A stretch of DNA of 64,000 bases from Pseudomonas sp. NC02 (GCF_002874965.1 NZ_CP025624.1:2294001-2358000); one strand, 5' to 3'. Positions 36,255-44,973 are shown, counted from the stretch's first letter. The notes: a model not told the origin generated them from the sequence alone. Numbers and translations are program-made.

Positions 36255-38048
36255 TTACTTAGTTGCACATTGTGAAACGCTCAGCGCCACCGCCACGGGT
36301 TGAACCCAGATCGGCATGCTGTTGAGCATGAAGGTTTCGCCGGCCTCGGCCAGCAACAGGGTGGTGCCCATCACGTGGGCGATTGCTTCAGCGGCTGCTG
36401 GTGGAACTGCGTTCCCGATACGCTCGCGCCACGCTTGGTCGCTCAGGCCATCCAGTTCAAACATTTCCTCTGGCTCGACCAGGCTTTGCAGCGCGGCCAG
36501 CTCCAGCGTGGTGAATGGCCGGTGCCAAGTACCGTCGAGGCTCTCGATAACGCAGGTCAGTCGCTCGTTGGCTTCCGGCATACGGGGATCTGCGACAGAC
36601 CACCGGCCATTGTCCTGGCGGGCGCTGGCGGAAACGGCGCCGCACTGGTCGTTCCAGCGGGTGACGCCGTAGTGCCCGCCAGTGAGGTAGGCATCGCCCT
36701 TGGTGCGTTTCATGCCCGGGCGTGGATCCTGAACAGCGAAAGCCCCCTGGCCCGTGGTGCTGCCGGAGATAACTGTGCGTGACACTCCATCCCACTGGGC
36801 CACGTTGTACTTGGCGTGCCCAATGCCTGGGTCGCGCGGGTCAGCGATGCACTGGCCGCCGGCACTTGGCGACTGGCCGCCGGTGACGGTGCCCGCTGGG
36901 CCATCCATTTTGCACACCCGGTACACGTTGTTGTGGCGGACACCTGCAGGTCGAGGATCAGCAACGCTGAACGTGCCTTGCCCGGGCGACTTGACGCCGA
37001 TCACTGCGCCGCTGGTTTCGTCCCAGCGCCGGACGCCGTATTGCTGGTATTGCAGGGCTCCAGCCCTGGCCCGTGGATCCGCTACCGAAAACTTGCCATT
37101 GGTTGGCCCGCTGCGCGCGGCTACGGTGCCGGCGCTTTCGTTCCAGTCGTGCACGCCAAGGAAGCCGTCCCGGAACTGCGGAACAATGACCAGGTCGCGC
37201 AGGTAGCCATCCTCGATCGCTAAATCATTCAGGCAGCGCCAGTCCTTGCCGGCTTCGACCAGGGCGAGTCGTACCCATGTTTTCCATTGCAGCGCCGGCA
37301 CCCTGTGCATCGGGCCCGCGGCTTCGACGTCGCCGGCCATGGGCATGCGGCCCAGGATCGAACCGACGGACTTGAGGGTTTTCTTTTCCGGCTCGTACAG
37401 GAAGGGCGGCACCTTCTCGATGTGCCTGGCCACCAGCAAGAAGCGCTTGCGGCTCTGGGCCAGGCCACCGATGACGCCGCAGTCGTGGGTGGTTTCTGCC
37501 ACGGCGTAGCCGTAGTGGTTCAGCAGCTTGTTGATCTGGTCCAACAGGTGCCGGCCACGGGTTGCCAGCCGGGGCACGTTCTCGAAAACGATCAACGATA
37601 CCGGGTCATCCTTCCAGGCTTCGCACATCAGCCACACGCAGCGCAGCGTCAGTTCGTTCAGGGCCTGGTACTTCGGTGTGAGGCTCATTGTTTCAGACAG
37701 CAAGCCCGAAGCGCCTTTGCATGGGCTGCTGATGAAGACTGCGTCAGGGCGTTCGTAGCCGGCGGCGCGGCGCACATCGTCAGGGCCAGCCTCAACCCAC
37801 CCTGGTGGTGGCTGCTTGCCGTGAAACGCGGTGTACATGCCGAGGGTGAACAGGTCCATCAGGGTGCCGGGTACTCCGGACAATCGTTGGAAGTCGCGCA
37901 ACCCGGCCGGGTCTACGTCGATACCGCCAATGCATTGCCATTCGGCCTGCATGTTGCCCACCACGGGCTTGGCATTGTTGAACCCTTTGGCGCCGCCGCC
38001 GAGGCCGCAGCAGAAATGGAAGTGCTTAAAAATTCGCTTGAGCATCAT
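36255..38048 (-). CDS. Phage DNA cytosine-5 methyltransferase with internal repeats
   Basis: 597 residues from the ATG at 38048 with AAGGAAT upstream. C5-methyltransferase motifs: I FCCGLGGGAKGF, IV SSPCKG with catalytic Cys near residue 110, VI FENVPR, VIII QSRKRFLLVA and X RIGNAVPPAAA. Between VIII and X, where the target-recognition domain sits, are five or six degenerate repeats of about 45 residues built on W-D...G-A-V...G-x-F-S-V-A-D-P-R. It probably methylates phage DNA to evade host restriction. No cognate nuclease is adjacent. Confidence 0.9.
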   Translation of the reverse strand: MMLKRIFKHFHFCCGLGGGAKGFNNAKPVVGNMQAEWQCIGGIDVDPAGLRDFQRLSGVPGTLMDLFTLGMYTAFHGKQPPPGWVEAGPDDVRRAAGYERPDAVFISSPCKGASGLLSETMSLTPKYQALNELTLRCVWLMCEAWKDDPVSLIVFENVPRLATRGRHLLDQINKLLNHYGYAVAETTHDCGVIGGLAQSRKRFLLVARHIEKVPPFLYEPEKKTLKSVGSILGRMPMAGDVEAAGPMHRVPALQWKTWVRLALVEAGKDWRCLNDLAIEDGYLRDLVIVPQFRDGFLGVHDWNESAGTVAARSGPTNGKFSVADPRARAGALQYQQYGVRRWDETSGAVIGVKSPGQGTFSVADPRPAGVRHNNVYRVCKMDGPAGTVTGGQSPSAGGQCIADPRDPGIGHAKYNVAQWDGVSRTVISGSTTGQGAFAVQDPRPGMKRTKGDAYLTGGHYGVTRWNDQCGAVSASARQDNGRWSVADPRMPEANERLTCVIESLDGTWHRPFTTLELAALQSLVEPEEMFELDGLSDQAWRERIGNAVPPAAAEAIAHVMGTTLLLAEAGETFMLNSMPIWVQPVAVALSVSQCATK

Positions 38049-38145
38049 GCGGCGATTCCTTGAAAGAGATGTGCGCCAGCGGACGCCGGCGCAAGGTGTG
38101 GCGGGGTCACGCCACCTGGCAGGTGCGTTTATGGGGGGCTTCGGG

Positions 38146-39024
38146 TTAATCGCCGCAGAAGCAGTCGATTGCCTCGTCGTGGTCGGCGAACATGTCGAAT
38201 TGGGTGTCGGAGTAGTCAATCATTTGCTGATAGCTTGGGCGGTCGCTGCGGAAGCGGTCGCCGTCGCCGGTGAACTTGCCGCCGGACACCACTGAGCTTT
38301 CCATGCGCGCCCACCAATCTCCCTTGCGGATCGGTTCATCGCGGTCGCTGGCGATGATTGAATAGACCTGCTTGGCACCCTTCAGGAAGCAAAGGTCGCA
38401 GTTACCTTCGAGCGTGCGTCCGTTGATCGTCGGCAGCATCAGGTCGAATGTTTGGCTAGCCCAGAAGTCGGTCACGTCCTGAACGCCGACACCGGCATCA
38501 GCCAGCGGCATGGCCATCGAGGCCCATTTGCTTTCACTGGTGCTTTTGCGGGTTCGAATCTTCGCCACCCTGCGTGGCTCGTCGGCGCGAATGCCGGTCA
38601 TCATGTCCACCGGCGACTCCTCGGTCGAAAGGCCCAGGCTGCGCAGGTACTTGTGGATGATGCGGATCTTCAGGTCGATGGTGCAGAATCTGGTCACAGG
38701 GTTGGGCAAGTACTTCCGTTTTCTGATCAGGGCTTCGAACGGCTCTCCCTGGCGGCTGGCGGTGTGGTAATCCACCACCGCAAACCCTGTGTCATCGTCG
38801 CGAAACTCCAGCCAGATAATGCGTACCGCCCACCGATCTGCGCACGCACGGACAAATTCCAGCGTGGCGGGATGCTCTTTGCCGGTGTTGGCAAAAATTA
38901 TCAGCAGGTATTTAGCAATGTCCTCTGCCGTGTTATGCAGAAGCACCATGAACAGCATGTAGGCACTGGTCCGGCCGCCGGAGAAGCTGACAACGGTAGT
39001 CCCCCGAAGTCGGTAGTGATTCAT
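38146..39024 (-). CDS. PAPS-reductase-like PP-loop protein
   Basis: 292 residues. The N-terminal PP-loop is VVSFSGGRTSAYML, followed by LIIFANTGKEHPATLEFV and CTIDLKIRIIHKYLRSLGL, as in phosphoadenosine-phosphosulfate reductase family ATPases. Cysteines recur in GNCDLCFLKG and at the extreme end IDCFCGD. Related PP-loop proteins activate sulfur or modify nucleic acids (DndC is one). Here it lies between a DNA methyltransferase and an SbcC-like ATPase, so a DNA or RNA modification role is possible but unproven. Confidence 0.78.
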   Translation of the reverse strand: MNHYRLRGTTVVSFSGGRTSAYMLFMVLLHNTAEDIAKYLLIIFANTGKEHPATLEFVRACADRWAVRIIWLEFRDDDTGFAVVDYHTASRQGEPFEALIRKRKYLPNPVTRFCTIDLKIRIIHKYLRSLGLSTEESPVDMMTGIRADEPRRVAKIRTRKSTSESKWASMAMPLADAGVGVQDVTDFWASQTFDLMLPTINGRTLEGNCDLCFLKGAKQVYSIIASDRDEPIRKGDWWARMESSVVSGGKFTGDGDRFRSDRPSYQQMIDYSDTQFDMFADHDEAIDCFCGD

Positions 39025-39042
39025 GGGTTTTCTCCAGGCACA

Positions 39043-39066
39043 AGAAAGGCGCCCGTAGGCGCCTGG
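39043..39066 (-). terminator. Weak hairpin terminator
   Basis: AGGCGCC pairs with GGCGCCT around a 4-base loop. On the minus strand TTTCTTG follows. It separates the SbcC-like gene from the PP-loop gene. Confidence 0.4.
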
Positions 39067-39086
39067 TGGTGTTGCTGGTTGCTGTG

Positions 39087-40841
39087 TCAGCCGGCTTTCT
39101 GCAACTGGACGTCGCCGCCGGCGGTGCCGTTCTCGATCCAGACCACCTGGAAGTCGGCGGGCAGCTTGGTGGGCTTCTCTTTCAGTGATCCGCATATGAT
39201 TGCCTGTATGCCGTGGGCCTTGCTCAGGTTGAGCAGCATCCCCAGCAGTTGGGCGCGAACCGCCGGCAGCAGCACGTCGAAGCGATCCATCAGCACCAGG
39301 CTCAAACCGGAAGCCATGGCGATGGTGAGGGCGATCAGCGCGTCACAGCGCCACCGCTCCGACTCCGACAGCAGCGCGTACAGGCGGCCATTGGCGGTGA
39401 TTGCCATATCGGTGCTGATGGCTACCTTTGGCCAGCCGGCGGTGGCCGACAGGGTGGCCAAGCTGGTGTTGATTGGCTCCAGGGCACCGGCCAGAATTTC
39501 GCCGGGGATGCCGTCCGGCGCCAGAGCTGCGGCGATCAGCGTCCAGTCCTTCACGTCCTGGTGGTGCTTGGCCGCCTCGGTACCGCGCTTGTGGGCGCCG
39601 GCGATCAAGTCCAGGCGCTCGGCCATCATTTCCACCTTGGCCTTGGCGCTGTCCCGCGTATTGCGCTGCACCAGCAATGCTTTCTCGACACGCTCTACCA
39701 TGGCGTCGGTCACGTCTTCGCCGGCGGTGGCGTTCAGCGCTTCAAGGTCACGGCCAGCCTGTTCAGCCTTCTGCACCGCCGCCAAGTCGTTGATCTTGGT
39801 GCGGTCCATCAGGGCTTTTGCCTCGCGGGCCTTGCTCAGCTCTGACTGGGCTTCCGCCAGTTTCTTGCTGTCTGCCGTCTTTCCGGTGAACAACTCAACC
39901 GACTTGCCGGCCACCTTCAACTTGACGTGGCAGCTCGGGCATTCGCAGGACGCTTCACCGTCGTAGGCCTCGACCTTTTCGAACCCTTTCGCAATCGCCT
40001 CATCCCACTTTTTAAGCTCGGTTTCGGTGGTATCCAGCTTGGCCTGGGCCCGGGGCAGCAGCGCGAACGCTTCAGCCAGTTCAATTTTCCGCTTTGCCGC
40101 GCTGGCGGTGGCCTGGCGCTTGGCGTTCAAGCCACCCAGGTGCTGGTTGCCTTTCTCGATTTCAGCGGCAGCAGCGGCCAGATCCGCCTGGGCCTGGGTC
40201 AAATCATCCTGGGTGACTTCGGGCGTACCCTCGGGCAGTGGGTCGATGGTGACCATCCAGCCTTCGGCCTTTTCGCTGCCGTAGTTCTCGCCGGCGATGG
40301 CCTTCCAGGCGCCCCGGCTTTCGGCGGTGTAGGTCTTGGCCTCATCCATTGCAGCGCCGAAGCCCCGCAACAACAGGGGCTTGATCTTCTCGACCTTGGC
40401 AGCGTCGGCGCCCCGGGCGACCAGTTTTTCCACCACCACCTGCGGCTTGCCGCTGGACTTGGTCAGGGCGAACAGCAGGGACCGGCGCGCCTTATCGTCC
40501 AGGTTGGCGAAGGCTTCGGGGTTCAGCACGTAGGGCAGGTAATCCTGGCCCTCGATATCGTTGCGCTCAAGCGTGCCCTTGGGCAGCGTGATGCTGCTGG
40601 CCACGCCGTCGTGCCCGATGATGATCTGGGCTTTCTTTTCACCCTCGGTGATCAGTTGGCCGTAGTCCTTCTTGAGGGCGATCCGTGCAGACTCGCCCAG
40701 CGCCAGGCCAATGGCCTCTTTCAGGCTGGACTTACCGGCGCCGTTCAGGCCGCACACCATGGTGATGGGCGCGGTAGTCAGGTCCAGGTTTGCGCTGCGC
40801 AAGCCCTGGAAGTTCTCGACGTAGATGGTTTCGATACGCAT
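39087..40841 (-). CDS. SbcC/RecF-like phage ATPase
   Basis: 584 residues. The N-terminus MRIETIYVENFQGLRSANLD with Walker A CGLNGAGKSSLKEA is of the RecF/SMC type. A long coiled coil with a central CPSC (zinc-hook-like, in EASCECPSCHVKL) follows, then a C-terminal ABC half with SESERWRCDALIALTIA and LSLVLMDRFDVLLP. The usual Asp-Glu of Walker B reads Asp-Arg, so catalysis may be altered. It belongs to the recombination cluster with RecT and the exonuclease and probably processes DNA ends. Confidence 0.83.
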   Translation of the reverse strand: MRIETIYVENFQGLRSANLDLTTAPITMVCGLNGAGKSSLKEAIGLALGESARIALKKDYGQLITEGEKKAQIIIGHDGVASSITLPKGTLERNDIEGQDYLPYVLNPEAFANLDDKARRSLLFALTKSSGKPQVVVEKLVARGADAAKVEKIKPLLLRGFGAAMDEAKTYTAESRGAWKAIAGENYGSEKAEGWMVTIDPLPEGTPEVTQDDLTQAQADLAAAAAEIEKGNQHLGGLNAKRQATASAAKRKIELAEAFALLPRAQAKLDTTETELKKWDEAIAKGFEKVEAYDGEASCECPSCHVKLKVAGKSVELFTGKTADSKKLAEAQSELSKAREAKALMDRTKINDLAAVQKAEQAGRDLEALNATAGEDVTDAMVERVEKALLVQRNTRDSAKAKVEMMAERLDLIAGAHKRGTEAAKHHQDVKDWTLIAAALAPDGIPGEILAGALEPINTSLATLSATAGWPKVAISTDMAITANGRLYALLSESERWRCDALIALTIAMASGLSLVLMDRFDVLLPAVRAQLLGMLLNLSKAHGIQAIICGSLKEKPTKLPADFQVVWIENGTAGGDVQLQKAG

Positions 40842-40844
40842 GGC

Positions 40845-41915
40845 TTACTCCACACTCAGGTTTTGGCCGAGGTCTTCCAGGGAGGCAATGACCTTGTAGG
40901 TGTTTTCGGTCCAGGTGTCGCCCTCAGCGACCAGCTCGACCACTTCGTTGTCGATCAGGCGCAGCAGCAGGGTTTCAGCTTGCTGGCTGCTGATAGCGAG
41001 GCGGCTTTGCATCCAGTCGATGCCGAAGCCTTCGGCTGCCTTGAGGACGATCAGCTGGGCCGCGTCGTCGTAGGTGAACTCGCCGAATTCTTTTTCAAAG
41101 ACCGCCGGGTTTTGCCCAACGTCGTGCACTTCGTCGAAGTCGCCGGGCTGGCCCGCATCGACAATATCGTCATCGCTTGGCGCGGCTTTCTGGGCCTGCG
41201 CCATTACTTCCCGACTGCCGTTAGAATTCATTTGCGTGACGATGCCCTGGGCTTCCATCCATTCGATCATGCGGGCGGCGCGGTTGTAGCCGATCTTGAG
41301 TTGGCGTTGAACCGCGCTGATGCTGGCGCGTCGTGTCTCGGTGACGTATTGCACGGCCTCGACATACAGAGGGTCTTGGTCGTGGCCGACGAACACTTCA
41401 TCGCCATCCGGTTCATCTGGCCCGGTACCGCCGGCGGGGAACAGGCTGCCGGTCAGGTCACTGACGTGTAGGGGCAGGTCGTGCTGGTCGCGATCCGGCT
41501 GGATGAAGTCGAGGCCGTCGTTATAGTCATCCGGGGCCATCACCAACAGGCAGATCCGGCCGGCGCTGTCGATCAGGTCGTGCCGGTTCGGGTCTTTCGC
41601 ATCAACGATCGATGTCAGCGTCAGCTGTTTGGAGTTGAACTTGACCTCTTTCATCGTGACTTCGATGGTCGAGACGTTGCGAGAGCTGATGATTGAAATG
41701 GCGTTGTGCACCGCCTTTTCAGCCGCTTCCGTCAGGCGGTCGATGACTTCCTGCTGCTGGCCTTCGTTCAGCTTGCCGTAAGGTGAGTGCAGGTTTTTCA
41801 GTTCAAACAGACCGGCTTCGACCAGGTCATGCACCAGCAGCTCATGCGCCAGGTAGGACGGCGGCAAACCCGCCAGGCGGGCACGGTCAATGATGTCGCG
41901 GTGTTCAGTCTTCAT
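40845..41915 (-). CDS. Phage protein with tandem FtsK-gamma-like winged helices
   Basis: 356 residues. Residues 181-238 ([48 protein letters not shown]) are nearly a textbook FtsK gamma domain, the part of the translocase that reads KOPS sequences. A second, more divergent copy lies at about 281-332. No ATPase motor is present. The N-terminal 150 residues are of unknown type. It could bind KOPS sites on host or phage DNA, or interfere with FtsK/XerCD. It sits in the recombination operon 4 bases before the ATPase gene. Confidence 0.78.
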   Translation of the reverse strand: MKTEHRDIIDRARLAGLPPSYLAHELLVHDLVEAGLFELKNLHSPYGKLNEGQQQEVIDRLTEAAEKAVHNAISIISSRNVSTIEVTMKEVKFNSKQLTLTSIVDAKDPNRHDLIDSAGRICLLVMAPDDYNDGLDFIQPDRDQHDLPLHVSDLTGSLFPAGGTGPDEPDGDEVFVGHDQDPLYVEAVQYVTETRRASISAVQRQLKIGYNRAARMIEWMEAQGIVTQMNSNGSREVMAQAQKAAPSDDDIVDAGQPGDFDEVHDVGQNPAVFEKEFGEFTYDDAAQLIVLKAAEGFGIDWMQSRLAISSQQAETLLLRLIDNEVVELVAEGDTWTENTYKVIASLEDLGQNLSVE

Positions 41916-41924
41916 TGGAAACCC

Positions 41925-42125
41925 TCAGTGCTTGGCGATGCGCTCAAGCTTCGATTGTTGAGCGGGGCTCAGATTGGTGTGGGCGCCGTAACGCTTGAAG
42001 CTGGCGCGAATGTTCTCGACGAATTCCAGTTCCCAGCCGCCGCTGGCGTGCAGCTCAGCGGAGACCAGGATCGCGGCGAATTCCTCAATGCTGTCGTAGA
42101 TATCCAGGACTGATTGAGAGGTCAT
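41925..42125 (-). CDS. Phage hypothetical protein, 66 residues
   Basis: A small acidic helical protein, MTSQSVLDIYDSIEEFAAIL onward. It lies 5 bases from RecT and 10 from the FtsK-gamma gene. No recognised family. It might be a recombination accessory factor by position only. Confidence 0.6.
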   Translation of the reverse strand: MTSQSVLDIYDSIEEFAAILVSAELHASGGWELEFVENIRASFKRYGAHTNLSPAQQSKLERIAKH

Positions 42126-42130
42126 GGTGG

Positions 42131-43075
42131 TTACTCCACCAGCAGGCCGCTGGTGTCGGCGGGAGTAACGGTTTCAGCGGTTTTTGTTGCGGTTTCGGCC
42201 TTATCTGTTGCGGAATCGGCCGGTTCTGTAACGTTTTCGGCGTTATCTGCTACATCGTCCTGGTCATCGTCGTCGTTGATGATCGCGGGCGCTTCGGGTT
42301 CTTTGTTGCGTAGGTCGTTCACGTCGACGGTGTAGTTGCCAGCTTCGTCGGGTGTCGCATCGATGAAGTCCCGCACTTCTTCCTGCGTCTGCAAACCCAT
42401 CAGCAGCTCCGGTGCATACAGGCGTCCGAACAGGCTGGCCGCTCGATATCGCAGCATGATTTCCGGCATGGTCTGCCACTTGCTCCCGTTCTTGGTCAGC
42501 CAGCCTTCATCAATGGCCATTTGCATGGACACCGTTGGCCCGTCCAGGCGGTCACCTGTTTCTTTCTCGATCACCCAGGCGCGACAGGTGCGGTGCTGGA
42601 TAGTGGTTTCGCGCTGTTCCTCGGTCTTTTTGTCGTTCTTCCAGACCACAGCCTTGTACTTCACCACTTCTTCTTTGCTGGGCTCGCTGATATCGAAACG
42701 CAGCGGGCTGAAACGGCCGCAACTGTTGATCGCGGCGATGATGAATTGGCTGGACCAGCTCGGCCGACCTTCGATGACGTACAGGTTCTGCATCACCATC
42801 AGTGGATCGGCGCCCATGCGCATCGCCATGTTCAGCGCTACCACACAGTTGGGCAGCCCGGCGGGGTTCGGCGTGTGGCCGGTGACCTTGCCGTATGACT
42901 TCACCTCAGTGAAAGCCCGGTACTGCGCAGGCACGAGGGTGGAGGCACACAGCGCCTTGGCAACACGCTGCAGTTGATCGAAGCCGGAGCCGGTTAGCAG
43001 CGACATAGGGGCGTCGGATTTTGGCGCGGCAACTGCACTGGTCTGCATCTTTGCCAGGGTGGTGGTCTCGCTCAT
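42131..43075 (-). CDS. RecT-family single-strand annealing protein
   Basis: 314 residues. The conserved core includes SYGKVTGHTPNPAGLPNCVV, MRMGADPLMVMQNLYVIEG, WSSQFIIAAINSCGRF, the charged linker, and the C-terminal MLRYRAASLFGRLYAPELLMGL. The C-terminal 80 residues are acidic and low complexity. It anneals single strands made by the exonuclease encoded at 43314, giving a phage recombination module. It overlaps the next gene by 4 bases. Confidence 0.92.
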   Translation of the reverse strand: MSETTTLAKMQTSAVAAPKSDAPMSLLTGSGFDQLQRVAKALCASTLVPAQYRAFTEVKSYGKVTGHTPNPAGLPNCVVALNMAMRMGADPLMVMQNLYVIEGRPSWSSQFIIAAINSCGRFSPLRFDISEPSKEEVVKYKAVVWKNDKKTEEQRETTIQHRTCRAWVIEKETGDRLDGPTVSMQMAIDEGWLTKNGSKWQTMPEIMLRYRAASLFGRLYAPELLMGLQTQEEVRDFIDATPDEAGNYTVDVNDLRNKEPEAPAIINDDDDQDDVADNAENVTEPADSATDKAETATKTAETVTPADTSGLLVE

Positions 43076-43308
43076 GATTTCACCTTGCGGGAGGCCAGGT
43101 ATTCGGCCTCGGTAGCGATGGAGACAAGGCGCTTGTCCGCCTCATTCTTGGGGTGTTCGTAGAACTTCACCTGCGCGGCGTGGAATTTCTCCCGGTCGTA
43201 CACGCGGTGGCAGTTGATGACCGGGTCGTGCTTTCCGGTCGGGTCAGTGAGGCGCAAGTACAGGTCGCGCCCCAGCATCTTGTTGTTCACTGCTGGTGTG
43301 GTAGTCAT
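43072..43308 (-). CDS. Phage hypothetical protein, 78 residues
   Basis: Starts at the ATG of 43308, MTTTPAVNNKMLGRDLYLRL, then a basic middle and EAEYLASRKVKS. It is sandwiched between the exonuclease and RecT genes with 4-base and 5-base junctions, so it is expressed with them. Function unknown. Confidence 0.65.
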   Translation of the reverse strand: MTTTPAVNNKMLGRDLYLRLTDPTGKHDPVINCHRVYDREKFHAAQVKFYEHPKNEADKRLVSIATEAEYLASRKVKS

Positions 43309-43313
43309 GGTGG

Positions 43314-44117
43314 TTACTCGTGGTAGGGGCAAACGGACCAGCGCGGGCAGTACTTCGCGCTGCACAGGAAACTCTGCGGGTTGGGTGGGAACAGGCCGGT
43401 GCGGAACATTTCGGCGCCGATCTGGATCAGGCCGGGGAATTGCTCATTGCCGACCATCATTTCTTTGGCGCCGCGTATCTCGCCGATGCCTGTCTCGGGC
43501 TTGCCCCGGGTTTTCAGGCCGATGATGTGGGCCGGGGCGGTACAGGGCTCCCCGGTGGTGTGTTCTTCAAGGATTTCGTAGGTGCCGATCTGTGGGCTGT
43601 GGCCTTTGGTCTTGGCCACACCGTCAACGACCGCGGCGCCGCCGCTCTTTACGTCGGCGATGCCCTTGCCGTCACCGGTCTTGCAGATCCGCGCCCGGTC
43701 GAGCTGGCCGGTCAGCCGAATGACGATGCCGCCACCACAGTCGATATCTAGCGGCTTGGCGGTGCGCTCCACGGCAACGAACTCATAGCGCGGGCTGATT
43801 TCGTTGCAGTACCTGGTATGCAGGGGCAGGGCGATACGCTCGGCATCGTTCAGCGTCAGGCCGTCTGCCTTCCAGTTCACGTCGTATTCCGGATTGCGCA
43901 GCGTATGCAGCAGCATTTCGGCGGTGTCGTAGGCAGAAAGGTCGCTGCCGTTCATGCGGGAAACGTCGAACGCCGCGGTGCCGGCGTGGATCGCGGTGCC
44001 GAGGTGGGCACGGCCACTGCTCGGTGACCGGTGCCCGAGGATGTGTATCCACTCCCATTTATAGGCGCAGTCGAACAGCGAACCCCACGATGAGGCCCGC
44101 ACGGTTGTGACGGACAT
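43314..44117 (-). CDS. PD-(D/E)XK exonuclease with Fe-S cysteines
   Basis: 267 residues. The N-terminal SSWGSLFDCAYKWEWIHIL with its Cys and the C-terminal FLCSAKYCPRWSVCPYHE provide the four cysteines of the Cas4/AddB-type iron-sulfur lock. The nuclease core shows LTGQLDRARI, IADVKSGG and SPQIGTYEIL, corresponding to the Asp, D-x-K and Q-x-x-x-Y residues of the PD-(D/E)XK fold. It would resect ends to give single strands for RecT. Confidence 0.88.
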   Translation of the reverse strand: MSVTTVRASSWGSLFDCAYKWEWIHILGHRSPSSGRAHLGTAIHAGTAAFDVSRMNGSDLSAYDTAEMLLHTLRNPEYDVNWKADGLTLNDAERIALPLHTRYCNEISPRYEFVAVERTAKPLDIDCGGGIVIRLTGQLDRARICKTGDGKGIADVKSGGAAVVDGVAKTKGHSPQIGTYEILEEHTTGEPCTAPAHIIGLKTRGKPETGIGEIRGAKEMMVGNEQFPGLIQIGAEMFRTGLFPPNPQSFLCSAKYCPRWSVCPYHE

Positions 44118-44126
44118 GGCTTTTAC

Positions 44127-44246
44127 CTATTGAGTGATCAGGCCGCCGATTGCGGGGCCCAAGAGAACGATGGTCAGGAAGGTCAGGCCAACGATGGCCG
44201 AGGTCCAGCGGATGGCGCGCCGCCGGTGCCGCTGGCGGGTGGTCAC
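44127..44246 (-). CDS. Single-helix membrane peptide, 39 residues
   Basis: A GTG start overlapping the stop of the zinc-ribbon gene (GTGA). A basic N-terminus (TTRQRHRRRAIRW) is followed by one hydrophobic helix SAIVGLTFLTIVLLGPAIG, so the protein should be an inner-membrane peptide with N-in topology. Too short for routine ORF calling, but the coupling supports it. Phage membrane peptides of this kind often act in superinfection exclusion or host takeover. That is speculation here. Confidence 0.55.
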   Translation of the reverse strand: MTTRQRHRRRAIRWTSAIVGLTFLTIVLLGPAIGGLITQ

Positions 44247-44446
44247 CCCGATGCCCCCATCATGTCGTCACCGAAGCACGCGCCGTTGCATGCCTCGCTG
44301 CCGCATTCCGGGCATTGATCAACGGGCTGCACGTCCTCTTGGCAGTTTTCGCCGCCGCAATGAGGGCATTTGGTGCCGGTTAGGTTGCCGTATGGGCCAA
44401 CCCAGTGGATGCCGAACCTGTTGCACTTGCTGCAAATCATTGTCAT
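44243..44446 (-). CDS. Zinc-ribbon phage protein, 67 residues
   Basis: Three paired-cysteine knuckles: ICSKCNRFG, CPHCGGENC and CPECGSEAC. A compact zinc-ribbon likely binds nucleic acid or protein. It overlaps both neighbours by 4 bases in the early leftward operon. Function unknown. Confidence 0.7.
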   Translation of the reverse strand: MTMICSKCNRFGIHWVGPYGNLTGTKCPHCGGENCQEDVQPVDQCPECGSEACNGACFGDDMMGASG

Positions 44447-44595
44447 GACACCCTCGCTATCAGCATGCCGCGCGGTGTGTGTTCCAGGCGGACGGGTTTA
44501 GGTAGATCAGCGACCAAAAAAAAGCCCTGAGCGAGCAGGGCTTTGGCAATGGCGGTGTGGCTGGTGGCGATGACTGCCACACATTTATTGGTCAT
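44443..44595 (-). CDS. Phage hypothetical protein, 50 residues
   Basis: MTNKCVAVIATSHTAIAKAL onward from the ATG at 44595, with GGAGC upstream. The start overlaps the end of the acidic gene by 11 bases and the stop overlaps the zinc-ribbon by 4 bases. It has a small alpha/beta composition. Function unknown. Confidence 0.6.
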   Translation of the reverse strand: MTNKCVAVIATSHTAIAKALLAQGFFLVADLPKPVRLEHTPRGMLIARVS

Positions 44596-44734
44596 AACGC
44601 TGCTCCAGCATGATTTGGCGTTCGTCTGAGCGGTAATCGCCAACAGGTTCAGGTTCGTAATCGACATCGATGTCGGCATCGATTAGTTCGTCTGGCTCGT
44701 CCGGCGGATCAAGCCATATGTCATAGGCGCTCAT
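44585..44734 (-). CDS. Acidic phage peptide, 49 residues
   Basis: MSAYDIWLDPPDEPDELIDA then DIDVDYEPEP and a polar end. It is strongly acidic (more than a third Asp/Glu in the first 30 residues). The start overlaps the upstream gene by 4 bases. Acidic early phage peptides can mimic DNA (anti-restriction) or bind host proteins. Only the charge pattern supports that here. Confidence 0.6.
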   Translation of the reverse strand: MSAYDIWLDPPDEPDELIDADIDVDYEPEPVGDYRSDERQIMLEQRYDQ

Positions 44735-44973
44735 GCCGCCGATAACCGCTGTTCGCGAATCTCTTTCGCTGTCCGGTTGAGTCGCACAGCCTTGATGCTG
44801 TTGTTCAGTCGGGCGAATTCTTCGTGACCGATGTCACCCCGGATCAGCGCGTAACACGCCATCCCCTGGGCGTAGGCAAAGCAGATTTCAGCTTGATCTT
44901 TACTGCTGGCCGGCCACTTCTTTGCCGACTCGAGCTGTTCATCGAACATCTCTTTTGCGTGTTTATCGAACAT
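44731..44973 (-). CDS. Phage hypothetical protein, 80 residues
   Basis: MFDKHAKEMFDEQLESAKKW, a helical protein with a hydrophobic segment AYAQGMACYALIRG and a basic end. It overlaps the acidic peptide gene by 4 bases. A ribosome site, GGAGG, sits 7 bases before the ATG. Family unknown. Confidence 0.68.
   Translation of the reverse strand: MFDKHAKEMFDEQLESAKKWPASSKDQAEICFAYAQGMACYALIRGDIGHEEFARLNNSIKAVRLNRTAKEIREQRLSAA

Noticed and set aside
39927..41471. A 514-residue plus-strand frame opposite the ATPase and FtsK-gamma genes
   Set aside because: Both minus-strand genes have recognisable domains, and the plus frame has none and crosses their junction.
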